From assembly GCA_021613335.1 (NCBI GenBank), contig JAJTWR010000356.1, positions 800,001 through 864,000 on the forward strand: a DNA stretch of 64,000 nucleotides, in the 5' to 3' direction. The position numbers and the translations under genes are program-made. This document shows, piece by piece, positions 63,886 to 64,000 of the stretch. The stretch is from Whitmania pigra (taxonomy: Eukaryota; Annelida; Clitellata; Hirudinida; Haemopidae). A model generated the notes under the pieces. The model had not been told where the DNA came from and searched no databases. It was given only the letters and a program-made list of their open reading frames with translations. Position 1 is the first letter of the stretch. Each line of letters starts with the position of its first letter.

Positions 63886-64000
63886 TTATAAAAATAGAAA
63901 ATCAATTAGCTGACGATTGTTGTTTCTTCTCCTTCCTCTTGAGCCGTAAAATTCGTGATCAAAATCTACATAACCAGGAGGTCCGGGCAAGCCCCTTTCT
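63886..64000 (-). CDS. Collagen-like gene, tandem copy B, terminal exon (runs off window)
   Basis: Reads ERGLPGPPGYVDFDHEFYGS, a basic Arg/Asn stretch (RGRRRNNNRQ) and TAA at 63886-63888. The Gly-X-Y pattern is intact where visible, unlike copy A. The start of the exon and the rest of the gene lie beyond 64000. Confidence 0.7.
   Translation of the reverse strand, partial: ERGLPGPPGYVDFDHEFYGSRGRRRNNNRQLIDFLFL

Overview
This is AT-rich animal nuclear DNA. All convincing genes lie on the minus strand, have GT-AG introns, and sit among expanded tri- and tetranucleotide repeats, retroposons and a TIR element. The combination (Hes, a DNER-like EGF receptor, a kekkon-like LRR-Ig receptor, collagen, jockey/CR1-like retroelements) points to a bilaterian invertebrate. 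A lophotrochozoan such as an annelid or leech is my guess from overall character, not something the sequence proves.

Layout. (1) 0.9-1.6 kb, minus: first exon of a putative transcription factor with an Eh1-type motif (FFIDDIL) and a poly-Asn/poly-Thr tract, with a promoter-like region behind it. (2) 5.5-7.1 kb, minus: a dead non-LTR reverse transcriptase. (3) 7.5-8.7 kb, minus: a two-exon Hes-type bHLH-Orange gene ending in WRPW, with one apparent frameshift. (4) 11.1-23.5 kb, minus: an eleven-exon gene that I joined by splice sites and phases into a 551-residue type I membrane protein with seven EGF repeats, most like DNER. Its introns hold a SINE, short retroposons, a MITE, a LINE fragment and long GAT and TAA repeats. 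(5) 25.2-27.7 kb, minus: an intronless LRR-Ig transmembrane gene with a C-terminal PDZ ligand. (6) 28-58 kb: largely gene-poor, with microsatellites up to about 600 bp, an 8/10-bp minisatellite of about 0.9 kb, TIR elements, copies of a retroposon with an ATT tail, and a few weak candidate exons and promoters. (7) 58.9-64 kb, minus: a tandemly duplicated collagen-like locus. The downstream copy is degenerate and carries a LINE fragment; the upstream copy runs off the window.

The Hes gene, the Eh1-type gene and the DNER-like gene would all fit Notch-dependent or developmental programmes, but nothing here shows that they act together. The main structural novelties are a TIR element that carries a 14-16-bp minisatellite and is flanked by a 9-bp duplication, and a retroposon family whose A/T-rich tails run directly into the long ATT microsatellites. 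Exon joins, family names and repeat families were all worked out by eye and need transcript and database support.
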